This document shows, piece by piece, positions 9,611 to 17,673 of a stretch of DNA of 41,815 nucleotides. The stretch is from Actinomycetota bacterium (lineage in GTDB: Bacteria > Actinomycetota > Acidimicrobiia > Acidimicrobiales > Ilumatobacteraceae), in the NCBI GenBank assembly GCA_005787785.1, contig SXZT01000038.1:1-41815 (forward strand). Direction: 5' to 3'. Under the pieces are notes generated by a model. It was not told the origin of the DNA. It did no database searches and worked only from the letters and a program-made list of their open reading frames with translations. Each line of letters begins with the position of its first letter. The first letter of the stretch is position 1. A program made the translations under genes and the position numbers.

Positions 9611-9974
9611 CGAGGGGTTCGGCAGAGTCCAGGATCCACCGCAACATTTCGCTCAATTCACGCACCGTGGGCCTCGTACTCTGCTCCAGATCGCGCCGCA
9701 CATCTTGGACCGCGCACGCCAAGACGTAGAGCGCATCGTGGAGTTGATCGAGTTCCGACCGCGTCATGACGAGTTGATCCTCGGAGAGTTTTAATTCCCG
9801 CGCACGCTGCCGTGCCACCCAGTCCCATTGGCGACAGGCCTGCGAACAAAACACGCGGGGCCGACCCGGACCGTCGGTGGAGGTGATGGCTCGTCGACAC
9901 CACCGACAACGAGGTTTGTCATCGGCCATCCCCTCGAGCGTCGGTTGCCGCGACCCTTTCATCGATTTTGTCAT
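9588..9974 (-). CDS. Small Cys-rich (putative zinc-binding) hypothetical protein
   Basis: CRWCRRAIT..GRPRVFCSQACRQWDWVARQRARELKLSEDQLVMTRSELDQLHDALYVLACAVQDVRRDL; likely start ATG at 9974 (MTKSMKG) or 9929 (MADDKPRC). Confidence 0.65.
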   Translation of the reverse strand: MTKSMKGSRQPTLEGMADDKPRCRWCRRAITSTDGPGRPRVFCSQACRQWDWVARQRARELKLSEDQLVMTRSELDQLHDALYVLACAVQDVRRDLEQSTRPTVRELSEMLRWILDSAEPLDAIRLRP

Positions 9975-10020
9975 GACGTAATTATGCGCGATTCGGCAGT
10001 GCAGATGTGAGAATGCATCG

Positions 10021-11076
10021 GTGAGCGTGCTTCGATCCTTCGCCAGCGACAACTTTGCCGGCGCGCATCCATCAGTCATCGAGGCTCTCGCTGCCGCCAA
10101 CGTCGGCCACGCCCGCGCCTACGGCGACGACGAGATCTCTCTCGAGGTCTACGCCGAGTTCGAGAGGCTCTTCGGCTCCGGCACGAGGAGTTTCTTTGTG
10201 TTCGGCGGCACGGGCGGCAACGTCGCCGCCCTCAGTTCTCTCGCGGGCCCCGGCGACTGTGTCGTGTGCACCGAGTGGTCCCACATCCACGTCGACGAAA
10301 CCGCGGCCCCTGAGCGCGCCGGTTTGAAGTTGCTCGTGCGACCGAGTGCCGATGGCAAATTGACCCCGCACGACCTGCAAGTGGCCTCACACTGGTTGGG
10401 TTCTCAGCACCACGCGCAACCACGAATCGTGTCGATCACCCAACCCACCGAAGTCGGAACGCTCTACACACCCGACGAAGTTCGCGCGCTCTGTACGACT
10501 GCCCACGGCCTCGGGATGGTCGTGCACATGGACGGTGCGCGCGTCGGAAACGCGACAGCGGCGATCGGTGGGCCCGACAAGCTGCGCTTGTTCACGGTCG
10601 ACGCAGGGGTCGACGTACTGACTTTCGGCGGAACCAAGAACGGCATCGTCTTTGGCGAGGTGATCGTGTACTTCCCCCAGTCGGGCAACCCGGTCGTCGA
10701 GCGCGCGGTGGGGTATGCGCCGTGGGCCCGCAAGGCGACGACACAACTGCCTTCGAAGGGTCGATTCGTCGCCGCCCAGTTCAGGGCACTGTTGCGCGAG
10801 GACCTTTGGGTCACACTTGGTGGCCGGGCAAACGACGCGGCTCATGAGCTCTACGAGGCGGTGTGCGACATCGCTTCATTGCGACTGACCGCTCCCCCTG
10901 CCGTCAACAGCCTCTACCCCGTCGTTGCCGACCCGATTGCCGAGCGGCTGCGTGAGACCAGCTTTTTTTGGCCCTGGGACCCCGAAGAGCAGAGGGTGCG
11001 TTGGATGACGTCATGGGACACCACTACCGACGACGTGGCAACTTTTGCCGCTGCCGTCAGAACATGCATGAAGTAA
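10021..11076 (+). CDS. Low-specificity L-threonine aldolase-type beta-eliminating lyase
   Basis: FASDNFAGAHPSVIEALAAANVGHARAYGDDEISLEVYAEFERLFG...; HMDGARVGNA; DVLTFGGTKNGIVFGE PLP-lysine. Confidence 0.9.
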   Translation: MSVLRSFASDNFAGAHPSVIEALAAANVGHARAYGDDEISLEVYAEFERLFGSGTRSFFVFGGTGGNVAALSSLAGPGDCVVCTEWSHIHVDETAAPERAGLKLLVRPSADGKLTPHDLQVASHWLGSQHHAQPRIVSITQPTEVGTLYTPDEVRALCTTAHGLGMVVHMDGARVGNATAAIGGPDKLRLFTVDAGVDVLTFGGTKNGIVFGEVIVYFPQSGNPVVERAVGYAPWARKATTQLPSKGRFVAAQFRALLREDLWVTLGGRANDAAHELYEAVCDIASLRLTAPPAVNSLYPVVADPIAERLRETSFFWPWDPEEQRVRWMTSWDTTTDDVATFAAAVRTCMK

Positions 11077-11146
11077 TTGACTTAAAAATTAGTTCTTGTT
11101 AGTTTGATCTTGTTCAGCAGCAGCCCAAATTTGGCGGAGGGGTCAG

Positions 11147-11452
11147 ATGGAGGTCGTCGAGTCGTATGCGCGGCGTGAATTCAGCGTCGACACATGGATG
11201 CACGAGGGTGCTTGTGGTGGTTTGACCTCGGTGTTCTTCCCACCTGCGGCAGAGCGACCACAAGCCCGCCTTCGCCGCGAAGCGCAGGCCCGGCTGGTGT
11301 GCCTGCAGTGCCGGGTTCTCGAGTCCTGCCGCAAGTTTGCCCGCGAGAACCACGAGTACGGATTTTGGGGTGGTGAGTCCGAAGAGGAACGTCATGCGGC
11401 CGGTTTCCATTTGATCGCGCCGATCGGTGTTCGCAGCCGCGCAGCGAGTTGA
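11147..11452 (+). CDS. WhiB-family Fe-S transcription factor
   Basis: Four Cys pattern GACGG ... VCLQCRVLESC, plus YGFWGGESEEERH turn. Confidence 0.9.
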   Translation: MEVVESYARREFSVDTWMHEGACGGLTSVFFPPAAERPQARLRREAQARLVCLQCRVLESCRKFARENHEYGFWGGESEEERHAAGFHLIAPIGVRSRAAS

Positions 11453-11493
11453 AACGTGCGCCGCATGCACGACGCACCGTGAATAATTGATCC

Positions 11494-12585
11494 ATGGAGG
11501 TCTCCCCCGTCGGTGTCGTTCGTGCGGCATGGGTCGATCTCGCGGATCACCGGCAGATCATCGACGTTCACGAAATATCGGCGAACGTGTCGACGAACCG
11601 CGTCTATCGGGTGGTGCTTGCCGGCGGTGACACCGTTGTCTGCAAGGTGTCGTCGTACGGTTCGTATTTTCTCTTCGCCGAGGACCACGACCGCCTTCAC
11701 CGTTGCGCGAAGATGCTCGCCACAAACCCGGAAACGCAGCGCTGGGCCCCGTTCCTCGCGAATGTTCTCGAGCGCGACGGCCGTCCGTTCACCTGGTACG
11801 ACGGATCGGTCTGGGCGGTCTTCTATGAGGACGTTCCTCGCGCCGAATCGCTACCGAAGATTCTCTCGATGAGCCAGGTTGAAAACCTAGGTCGCGAAAT
11901 GGCCGAGTTCCATGCCGCTTGCGCACCGATGGCGAGCAAACTGCCCTCGACCTCCAATTCGGTCAAGGGTGATCTGATCCACCTGCTCGACTTGCTCGAG
12001 AGTCCGTTCGCAACGAGGAATTTCAATCTTCTGCCCGAAGACATCGGCGTACTCCACCGCGACACACACCAGCTCTTGCTGCAATTCGAGTCGTTCCACT
12101 ACGACGAATGGCAACGCATCCCCGTGTTGATCGATTGGAATCTCGGCAATTTCTCCGTGATCTTCAACAACGCGGCCGCCGGCAACACCGATGACGGTGG
12201 CGGCTTTCGACTCTTCAGTCGGTGGGACTACGACTGGTTCCGCCTCGAATCGCGAGTCTTCGACTTCTATTTTCTGTCGCGGGTGAGCAGCAGTACCGGC
12301 GACCGCACCACCTTCACCTATTCCCCGCACACGCTGCTCGAGCCGAGATTCCTGGCCTTCCTGCGCGCCTACAACGGGGTGAATCCATTGACGGCCGATG
12401 AGGTGCGGTTCATCCCTCTCGCTTACCGCTTCTTTTTGTTGAACTACGTCATCCGCGAAGGTGCGCGTTTCTTCCGCGACGATCTCTGCAGACAGTTTCG
12501 CGAAGAAGTGGCCCGCCGTTATCTGCGCCAGGTGGCGCAGCTCGACTTTGCGCCCCTGCTATCGACGCTCGAGCTGAAGGGCTAG
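11494..12585 (+). CDS. Putative phosphotransferase/kinase-fold protein (APH-like, divergent)
   Basis: VVCKVSSYGSYFLFAEDHDRLHRC (Lys-strand like), LGREMAEFHAAC, VLIDWNLGNFSVIF followed by WDYDWFRLESRVFDFYF, resembling the catalytic and metal loops of APH-like kinases in degenerate form. Confidence 0.55.
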   Translation: MEVSPVGVVRAAWVDLADHRQIIDVHEISANVSTNRVYRVVLAGGDTVVCKVSSYGSYFLFAEDHDRLHRCAKMLATNPETQRWAPFLANVLERDGRPFTWYDGSVWAVFYEDVPRAESLPKILSMSQVENLGREMAEFHAACAPMASKLPSTSNSVKGDLIHLLDLLESPFATRNFNLLPEDIGVLHRDTHQLLLQFESFHYDEWQRIPVLIDWNLGNFSVIFNNAAAGNTDDGGGFRLFSRWDYDWFRLESRVFDFYFLSRVSSSTGDRTTFTYSPHTLLEPRFLAFLRAYNGVNPLTADEVRFIPLAYRFFLLNYVIREGARFFRDDLCRQFREEVARRYLRQVAQLDFAPLLSTLELKG

Positions 12586-13443
12586 CCAGCCCTCGAGTTC
12601 TGTCGCCTCGCGCAAAAAGAGGCCGAGTGTCGAATAGCGGGCGATGATGTCGGGACGGCGAGCGTCAGTGAAGCCGCTGACGATCAAGGTCCCGCGCGCC
12701 GCGACCCGAGCGGCGATGTCATCGGCGTCGCTCAGCAAGACGGGCGCGAGGATGTTCGCGAGCACGAGGTCGTAGGTGCCACGAACGCACCGCACGTCGC
12801 CGTGTTCGATGACGATGAGATCGATGACCTCGTTGATGTGGGCGTTGTGCCGTGTGGCTTCGATGGCCGCGGGAGCGACGTCGACCGCAACGACGCTGGC
12901 CCGTCTCGTGAGGGCAAGGGTGATGCCGAGCACACCCGAACCGCAGCCGAGATCGAGAACCTGCGAACCGGGACACCGCAATGCAAGCGCGAGCGACGCC
13001 CGCGTGGTCGGGTGATCACCGATGCCGAACGACCCACCTGGCTCAATGAGCACCGCGGTGCCGGAGGTCGAGTCGCATTCGTTCTCCAACCACGCGGGAA
13101 CGATGCTGACGTCGTCGACGACGGTGACGGTGGCGTGTTGCCTCCACGTGTCGGCGACTCTTGCGTCGACGGTCTGCTCGCGAACCGACCACTCACGCGC
13201 GTCAGGGTTGGCTTCGACGATCGTCGCCCACACCACAAGCGGTTCACTTCCGAGGTCGGTGCGCAAATCCACCGTTGCGCCGGGATGTATCTCTTCGCCG
13301 GGATGTATCTCTTTGCCGGGATGTATCTCTTCGACGGCTTGTGCTCCTGCCGACCACAGAAGGTCGGCGGCATACTCCGCGATCTCGACGGGGACGCTCA
13401 CGACCAAAAGAAGGTGGCGCGATCCTCCGGCTATGCCGCTCAT
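12559..13443 (-). CDS. prmA: Ribosomal protein L11 methyltransferase-like protein
   Basis: GGSFGIGDHPTTRASLALALRC..QVLDLGCGSGVLGITLALTRRASVVAVDVAPAAIEATRHNAHINEV; DLVLANILAPVLL. ATG MSGIAGG at 13443. Confidence 0.88.
   Translation of the reverse strand: MSGIAGGSRHLLLVVSVPVEIAEYAADLLWSAGAQAVEEIHPGKEIHPGEEIHPGATVDLRTDLGSEPLVVWATIVEANPDAREWSVREQTVDARVADTWRQHATVTVVDDVSIVPAWLENECDSTSGTAVLIEPGGSFGIGDHPTTRASLALALRCPGSQVLDLGCGSGVLGITLALTRRASVVAVDVAPAAIEATRHNAHINEVIDLIVIEHGDVRCVRGTYDLVLANILAPVLLSDADDIAARVAARGTLIVSGFTDARRPDIIARYSTLGLFLREATELEGWLALQLERR
13279..13332. repeat. Three tandem 18-bp repeats (gccgggatgtatctcttc/t), in frame inside prmA
   Basis: Direct reading: 13279-13296, 13297-13314, 13315-13332; copies 1 and 3 identical, copy 2 differs at the last base. 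On the coding strand gives EEIHPG/KEIHPG/EEIHPG. Confidence 0.97.
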
Positions 13444-13444
13444 G

Positions 13445-13963
13445 TCAGTCGATACGGCGCAGTTCGGCGCGGTATCGCGCCGTCTTGTGCACGTAAGACT
13501 TGACTCCCATCGCAACCACGTCCATTTTTGCACGGCCTTCCTTGATCACCGCGGGTGCACCGACGGCAAGCGCACCTGTCGGTACCTCGAGGCCGTTCAG
13601 TACGACAGCATTCGCGGCGACGATCGACCCCGTACGAACGATCACTTGGTGCAGGACGATCGCTCCGTTCGACACCTGCGCGCGATCCTCGACGGTGCAA
13701 CCTTCGAGATGGACGATGTGTCCGATGATGCACTCATCCCCCACGATCGTGGGAAACATGGGCGTCGTGTGAAGAACGCTGCCGTCCTGCACGGACGTGT
13801 TTACCCCGATCCGGATGTAGCCGTCGTCGCCACGTAGAACCGCTCCGGGCCAGATGCTCGAACCGGCGCCGATCGTGACGCTGCCGATGATCGTCGCCTC
13901 AGGATGCACGAACGCAGTCGGGTCGATGTCGGGAACCTGGTCACCAAGTGCGTAAACAGCCAC
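13445..13963 (-). CDS. Gamma-class carbonic anhydrase-like hexapeptide-repeat protein
   Basis: VHPEATIIGSVTIGAGSSIWPGAVLRGDDGYIRIGVNTSVQDGSVLHT...VGDECIIGHIVHLEGCTVEDRAQVSNGAIV left-handed beta-helix repeats. Confidence 0.9.
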   Translation of the reverse strand: MAVYALGDQVPDIDPTAFVHPEATIIGSVTIGAGSSIWPGAVLRGDDGYIRIGVNTSVQDGSVLHTTPMFPTIVGDECIIGHIVHLEGCTVEDRAQVSNGAIVLHQVIVRTGSIVAANAVVLNGLEVPTGALAVGAPAVIKEGRAKMDVVAMGVKSYVHKTARYRAELRRID

Positions 13964-14059
13964 GCGGAGACCCTAGTCGTAAGGGCTCGTCACGCGACCG
14001 CGATCCCCGAGCTACAGGAATGAGACGGATGGGACTTCAGCCGTTAGCGTTGTGTGCCT

Positions 14060-15364
14060 ATGTCGCGTCGCATCGAAATCGAACTCACGAGCAGCCGCCC
14101 GAACGGCACGTGGACCTGGCGGGCCGCCGGGGCACGCGAACCGAAGGGTGTCCTCGAGGGTTCGGTCCTGTCGGGTGGTGCCAAGGTCGGCGACGTTCTG
14201 AAGGTTGAAGCCGACTTCGACATCGACGGCATTTCCATCCTGTCGATCGTCGCCGGCAAAGAGCGTGTCGAGAAGTCGAATCGCCTCGAATTGCTTGCGT
14301 CGGAAAAGCCGTTCAAGCCGGTCATCGAAACCAAGGCGCCGCGTTCCGAGCGTCCGCGTCGCGACGACAAGCGTCGGCCGCGTGGTGAGAAGGGTGATGG
14401 CCCGGCGGCGGGCGGAGACGACCGCAAGCGGCGCGGTCCGTTCACCCCTCCACCGGAACTCCCCCAGCGTCCGAAGGCCAAGCGTTTGAAGCCGGGTCGC
14501 GCGCATCGCAGTGAAATCCTCGGCGCGCTTCCCGAAGCACAGCGCGCTATTGCCGAACGTGTCTTGCAGGGTGGTATTCCCGCCGTGCGGGCCGCTGTTG
14601 CCGATCAGAACAAGGTCCTCGCCGCCGAAGGCAAGGAAGTCATTCCCGCCGACGGTCTGGTCACGATGGCCGAGAATCTCCTTCCGAAGTTGCGTGTCGC
14701 TGAATGGCTCGACCGCGCCGATGCGGCAGTGGCCGACATCGATTCGCTCGACCTGCGCGATCTGCGATCGGTCGTCACGTCGGGTGACGACCCTGCGATC
14801 GCCCGCGACGAGTCCACTCGCGCGGTCGCCGCGAAGTTGAGAGAGGGCCTCGCTGCCCGGCAGGAAAAGGACCATGCCGAGTGGCTGTCCGACATCGACG
14901 CCGCGCTTGGCGTCGGTCGTGTCGTGCGCGCCTTGAAACTCTCCTCGCAGCCCCCGAAGGCCGGCGCGCGCTTTCCCGCCGAACTCGCGACTCGTCTCGC
15001 TGCAGCCGCGTCCGCCGCGCTCGAAGTCGACGCGCCCACCGACCGTTGGGTGGCCATGCTCGAAGCGGCGGCGTTCAGCCCCGTTCGTTCCCAATTGAAT
15101 GCCGCAGCCATTCCTGCAGTCGTTGCACCTGAGCTGCTGGCCTGTGTGACTCGCCTCGCACCTGCGGTCCCCCAGATCGCTGCGAAGTTCGGGGTTCAGG
15201 TCGCACCGGGGGCTGCGATGCCGAGGCCCCTGCGGCCCGCTCGTCCGATCGACAAGAAGGGCGCCGACAAGAAAGGCGCTCCGCGCGGTGGACGTCCCGG
15301 CCAGCGTCGTTCCAACAACCAAGATTCGCAGTCCAAAACGAAAGCGAGCACCGAAAATGTCTGA
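14060..15364 (+). CDS. Uncharacterised basic protein with N-terminal small beta-rich region, central helical region and Lys/Arg-rich linker and tail
   Basis: MSRRIEIELTSSRPNGTWTWRAAGAREPKGVLEGSVLSGGAKVGDVLKVEADFDIDGISILSIV...ERPRRDDKRRPRGEKGD...KKGADKKGAPRGGRPGQRRSNN; ATG 14060 (or GTG 14054); overlaps next CDS by 8 bp. Confidence 0.75.
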   Translation: MSRRIEIELTSSRPNGTWTWRAAGAREPKGVLEGSVLSGGAKVGDVLKVEADFDIDGISILSIVAGKERVEKSNRLELLASEKPFKPVIETKAPRSERPRRDDKRRPRGEKGDGPAAGGDDRKRRGPFTPPPELPQRPKAKRLKPGRAHRSEILGALPEAQRAIAERVLQGGIPAVRAAVADQNKVLAAEGKEVIPADGLVTMAENLLPKLRVAEWLDRADAAVADIDSLDLRDLRSVVTSGDDPAIARDESTRAVAAKLREGLAARQEKDHAEWLSDIDAALGVGRVVRALKLSSQPPKAGARFPAELATRLAAAASAALEVDAPTDRWVAMLEAAAFSPVRSQLNAAAIPAVVAPELLACVTRLAPAVPQIAAKFGVQVAPGAAMPRPLRPARPIDKKGADKKGAPRGGRPGQRRSNNQDSQSKTKASTENV

Positions 15365-16142
15365 CATCGTGCAGTACGAAAAGCGTGGCCGTGTTGGCGT
15401 CATCACGTTGAACCGGCCCGAAGCCCGAAACGCCGTCAACGGCGACGTAGCGAACGGTGTCGAGGCCGCCGTGGACCAGATCGAAGCCGACGACGACGTC
15501 TGGGTGGCGATCCTGACAGCCAACACTGCCGGCCAGGAAAAACCCGTGTTCTGCGCCGGGGCGGACCTGAAGGCAATCAACTCCGGAAATGCTGCAGCGC
15601 TCAACACGAAGAGGGGTGGCTTTGCGGGTCTCACCTACCGTGATCGTCGTAAGCCGATCATCGTCGCTGTCGACGGCCTAGCGACGGCTGGCGGATGCGA
15701 AATTGTCCTGTCGTGCGACCTCGTCGTTGCCTCGACCCGCTCCGCTTTCGGACTTGCCGAAGTGAAACGCAATCTCATCGCCGGTGCCGGTGGGTTGTTC
15801 CGTTTGCCGCGGGCCATCGGCCAGTCGGTGGCATTGGAGATCATTCTTACTGGCGAACCTCTCGCCGCCCAGCGCGCCCACGAGCTTGGTCTCGTGAATC
15901 ATTGTGTGGCGCCCGAACAACTGATGCCCACCGCGCTGGCGCTCGCCGAAAAGATCTGTGCTGCCGCCCCGCTAGCAGTCTGGGCGAGCCGCAAGGTCGT
16001 CCTGGCCGCCGCGTACGAAAGCGACGAGAATCTGATCAGGATGACCAACGCTGAGTTCGCAGGAATCATGGCGTCGGAAGATACGAAAGAAGGGCTCACC
16101 GCCTTCATCGAAAAGCGCGCACCGGATTGGAAGGGTCGCTAG
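15357..16142 (+). CDS. Enoyl-CoA hydratase/isomerase family protein (crotonase)
   Basis: GVITLNRPEARNAVNGDV...FCAGADLKAINSG...KPIIVAVDGLATAGGCEIVLSCDLVVASTRSAFGLAEV; start MSDIVQYEKRG at 15357. Confidence 0.93.
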   Translation: MSDIVQYEKRGRVGVITLNRPEARNAVNGDVANGVEAAVDQIEADDDVWVAILTANTAGQEKPVFCAGADLKAINSGNAAALNTKRGGFAGLTYRDRRKPIIVAVDGLATAGGCEIVLSCDLVVASTRSAFGLAEVKRNLIAGAGGLFRLPRAIGQSVALEIILTGEPLAAQRAHELGLVNHCVAPEQLMPTALALAEKICAAAPLAVWASRKVVLAAAYESDENLIRMTNAEFAGIMASEDTKEGLTAFIEKRAPDWKGR

Positions 16143-16159
16143 GCCTATCCGTCTTCCGG

Positions 16160-16510
16160 CTAGTGCAGCAGCACCTGTGCCGGCAGTTTGGCCTCTTCGA
16201 AAAGATTCTTCGTCTGCCTGTCGCCAGGCAGGGCCAGACCCCGTAGTAACACCGTCGTACCAAGAGATTTCCTTGCCTGTTCGATAACGGCGGCCGAGTC
16301 AACCGGATCGCCCGCAAGGCAGTGCAGTACCGCAGCGCCGTCGGCGACGGTGACCACCGCGCTCGACGAACCGTGCAACAACGTCGTGCTGGTCGCCGCC
16401 GAATGTGTCCGAAGAACCGAGACCAGCCACATATAGGCATCGATCCCCCGCTGTTCTGCACGTGACTCCGCGTAAGCCGCAACGATGGACTCGACGGACA
16501 CGGCCATCAT
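16160..16510 (-). CDS. Hypothetical 116 aa protein
   Basis: ORF with 4-bp overlap to the upstream same-strand ORF; no family recognised. Confidence 0.6.
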   Translation of the reverse strand: MMAVSVESIVAAYAESRAEQRGIDAYMWLVSVLRTHSAATSTTLLHGSSSAVVTVADGAAVLHCLAGDPVDSAAVIEQARKSLGTTVLLRGLALPGDRQTKNLFEEAKLPAQVLLH

Positions 16511-16881
16511 TGAGCAAGCCTGTTCTTGACGGCTTGCACGACGAGGCGACGCCGACGGTGTGATTCTTCGAAAGCACCGATCGCGCGCACCGCATCTTCA
16601 CCGCAGTTTTTGATCATGTCGACGACGTCGCCCGAGCTGAGCAACGCCCATTGGGCGACGGGCAGAGGTAGACCGACGTACAAATCCTGTTCGGCGGGGG
16701 GCCCGGACGGAGCCGGACAATCTGATGCCGGTGCCTGAGACCCGCTTGACGACCCGCCACGACCCGATCCTGTCAGGCCCCGCAGTGCGGTATCAACCAC
16801 GAGTTTTCCAATCGCATGGGAATTGCGGACGTGGCGCGCGAGACCCTTGGCCGCCTTGATTGGATCGGTCGGAATGGTCAT
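16507..16881 (-). CDS. Hypothetical 124 aa protein
   Basis: ORF between DUF4193-like gene (15-bp gap) and the 116 aa ORF (4-bp overlap); no family recognised. Confidence 0.6.
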   Translation of the reverse strand: MTIPTDPIKAAKGLARHVRNSHAIGKLVVDTALRGLTGSGRGGSSSGSQAPASDCPAPSGPPAEQDLYVGLPLPVAQWALLSSGDVVDMIKNCGEDAVRAIGAFEESHRRRRLVVQAVKNRLAQ

Positions 16882-16896
16882 GGCAAAAGCAGGATG

Positions 16897-17517
16897 TCAA
16901 CGGGCAAAAATCGGACAGTCATCGTCGCCGACGGGACAATTCGGCGCTGCACGACGCACGAGGAGGAAGCACGACGTACACATCTCTTCGTCTGCGCGAC
17001 GTGGCTGAAGGGCATCTCCGTCTGTGGACCTGTCCTCCACCTCATGCTCTTCGTCGTCTTCGTTGGGCTGGTCGTCGGCAGCGACGAGACGATCCTTCAG
17101 AATCGTGTCGAGGTCGGCCTCGACGTCGTCAGGAGTCGTCAGATCTTCGTCGTCTTCTTCTTCTGTTGCGCGACGCGCGGCAGGAACAATCTCTTCCTCT
17201 TCTACGTCTTCTTCGGCAACGACGTCGACGAAGGCCTCATCATCGTCGAATTCGCTGCTTTCGGCTTCGAATGCCTCTTCGTCGAGATCTTCCGGGTCGA
17301 TCTCTTGTACATCGAGATCCATGTCCTCTTCGATGATGTCGTTTATCTCATCATTTGCGTCACCGCGAAGAGACTCGGCTACAGGGACTGCAGGGTCGGC
17401 GGCAGCCACCGGCTGCTTGCGCGATTTCTTGCTCGGTTGGGATTTGCCGGCCGATGACTTGCCTGTTGCGGCCTTCTCGGGGGCCGCGCTTTTTGGCTTG
17501 GCCTTCTTGCTTGCCAT
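16897..17517 (-). CDS. DUF4193-like acidic protein with Lys-rich N-terminus and C-terminal Cys motif
   Basis: ADLDTILKDRLVA..., long Asp/Glu tracts, EEMCTSCFLLVRRAAPNCPVGDDDCPIF C-terminus, resembling the actinobacterial DUF4193 signature. Confidence 0.72.
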   Translation of the reverse strand: MASKKAKPKSAAPEKAATGKSSAGKSQPSKKSRKQPVAAADPAVPVAESLRGDANDEINDIIEEDMDLDVQEIDPEDLDEEAFEAESSEFDDDEAFVDVVAEEDVEEEEIVPAARRATEEEDDEDLTTPDDVEADLDTILKDRLVAADDQPNEDDEEHEVEDRSTDGDALQPRRADEEMCTSCFLLVRRAAPNCPVGDDDCPIFAR

Positions 17518-17632
17518 GAACAGGAAACCTTTCTTTGAAACACTCGAGGGACCGATCTGCGCGGGATACTAGACACACCGGACCCCCTCAGGCGGGCACC
17601 ATAGAGGTTGGCGAACCCCACAATGCAAATCC

Positions 17633-17670
17633 AACCGATTTGCCTCTTTCGACCCCCGGGGTGATCGGTT
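17633..17670. other. Inverted repeat AACCGAT/ATCGGTT just 3' of the ThyX-like gene; possible terminator
   Basis: Left arm 17633-17639, right arm 17664-17670, 24-nt spacer with GC-rich core; no strong U tract in the direction of transcription. Confidence 0.35.
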
Positions 17671-17673
17671 TTG

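Noticed and set aside
13279-13332. CRISPR-like array
   Set aside because: Repeats are only 18 bp, directly adjacent without spacers and in frame inside prmA.
14012-15634. 540 aa antisense ORF opposite the basic-protein/crotonase genes
   Set aside because: Low-complexity, Arg-rich product with no recognisable motifs; opposite strand has coherent genes. Typical shadow ORF in high-GC DNA.
17024-17572. Ser-rich 182 aa plus-strand ORF
   Set aside because: It is the reverse complement of the Asp/Glu tract of the DUF4193-like gene; Ser runs are a codon artefact.
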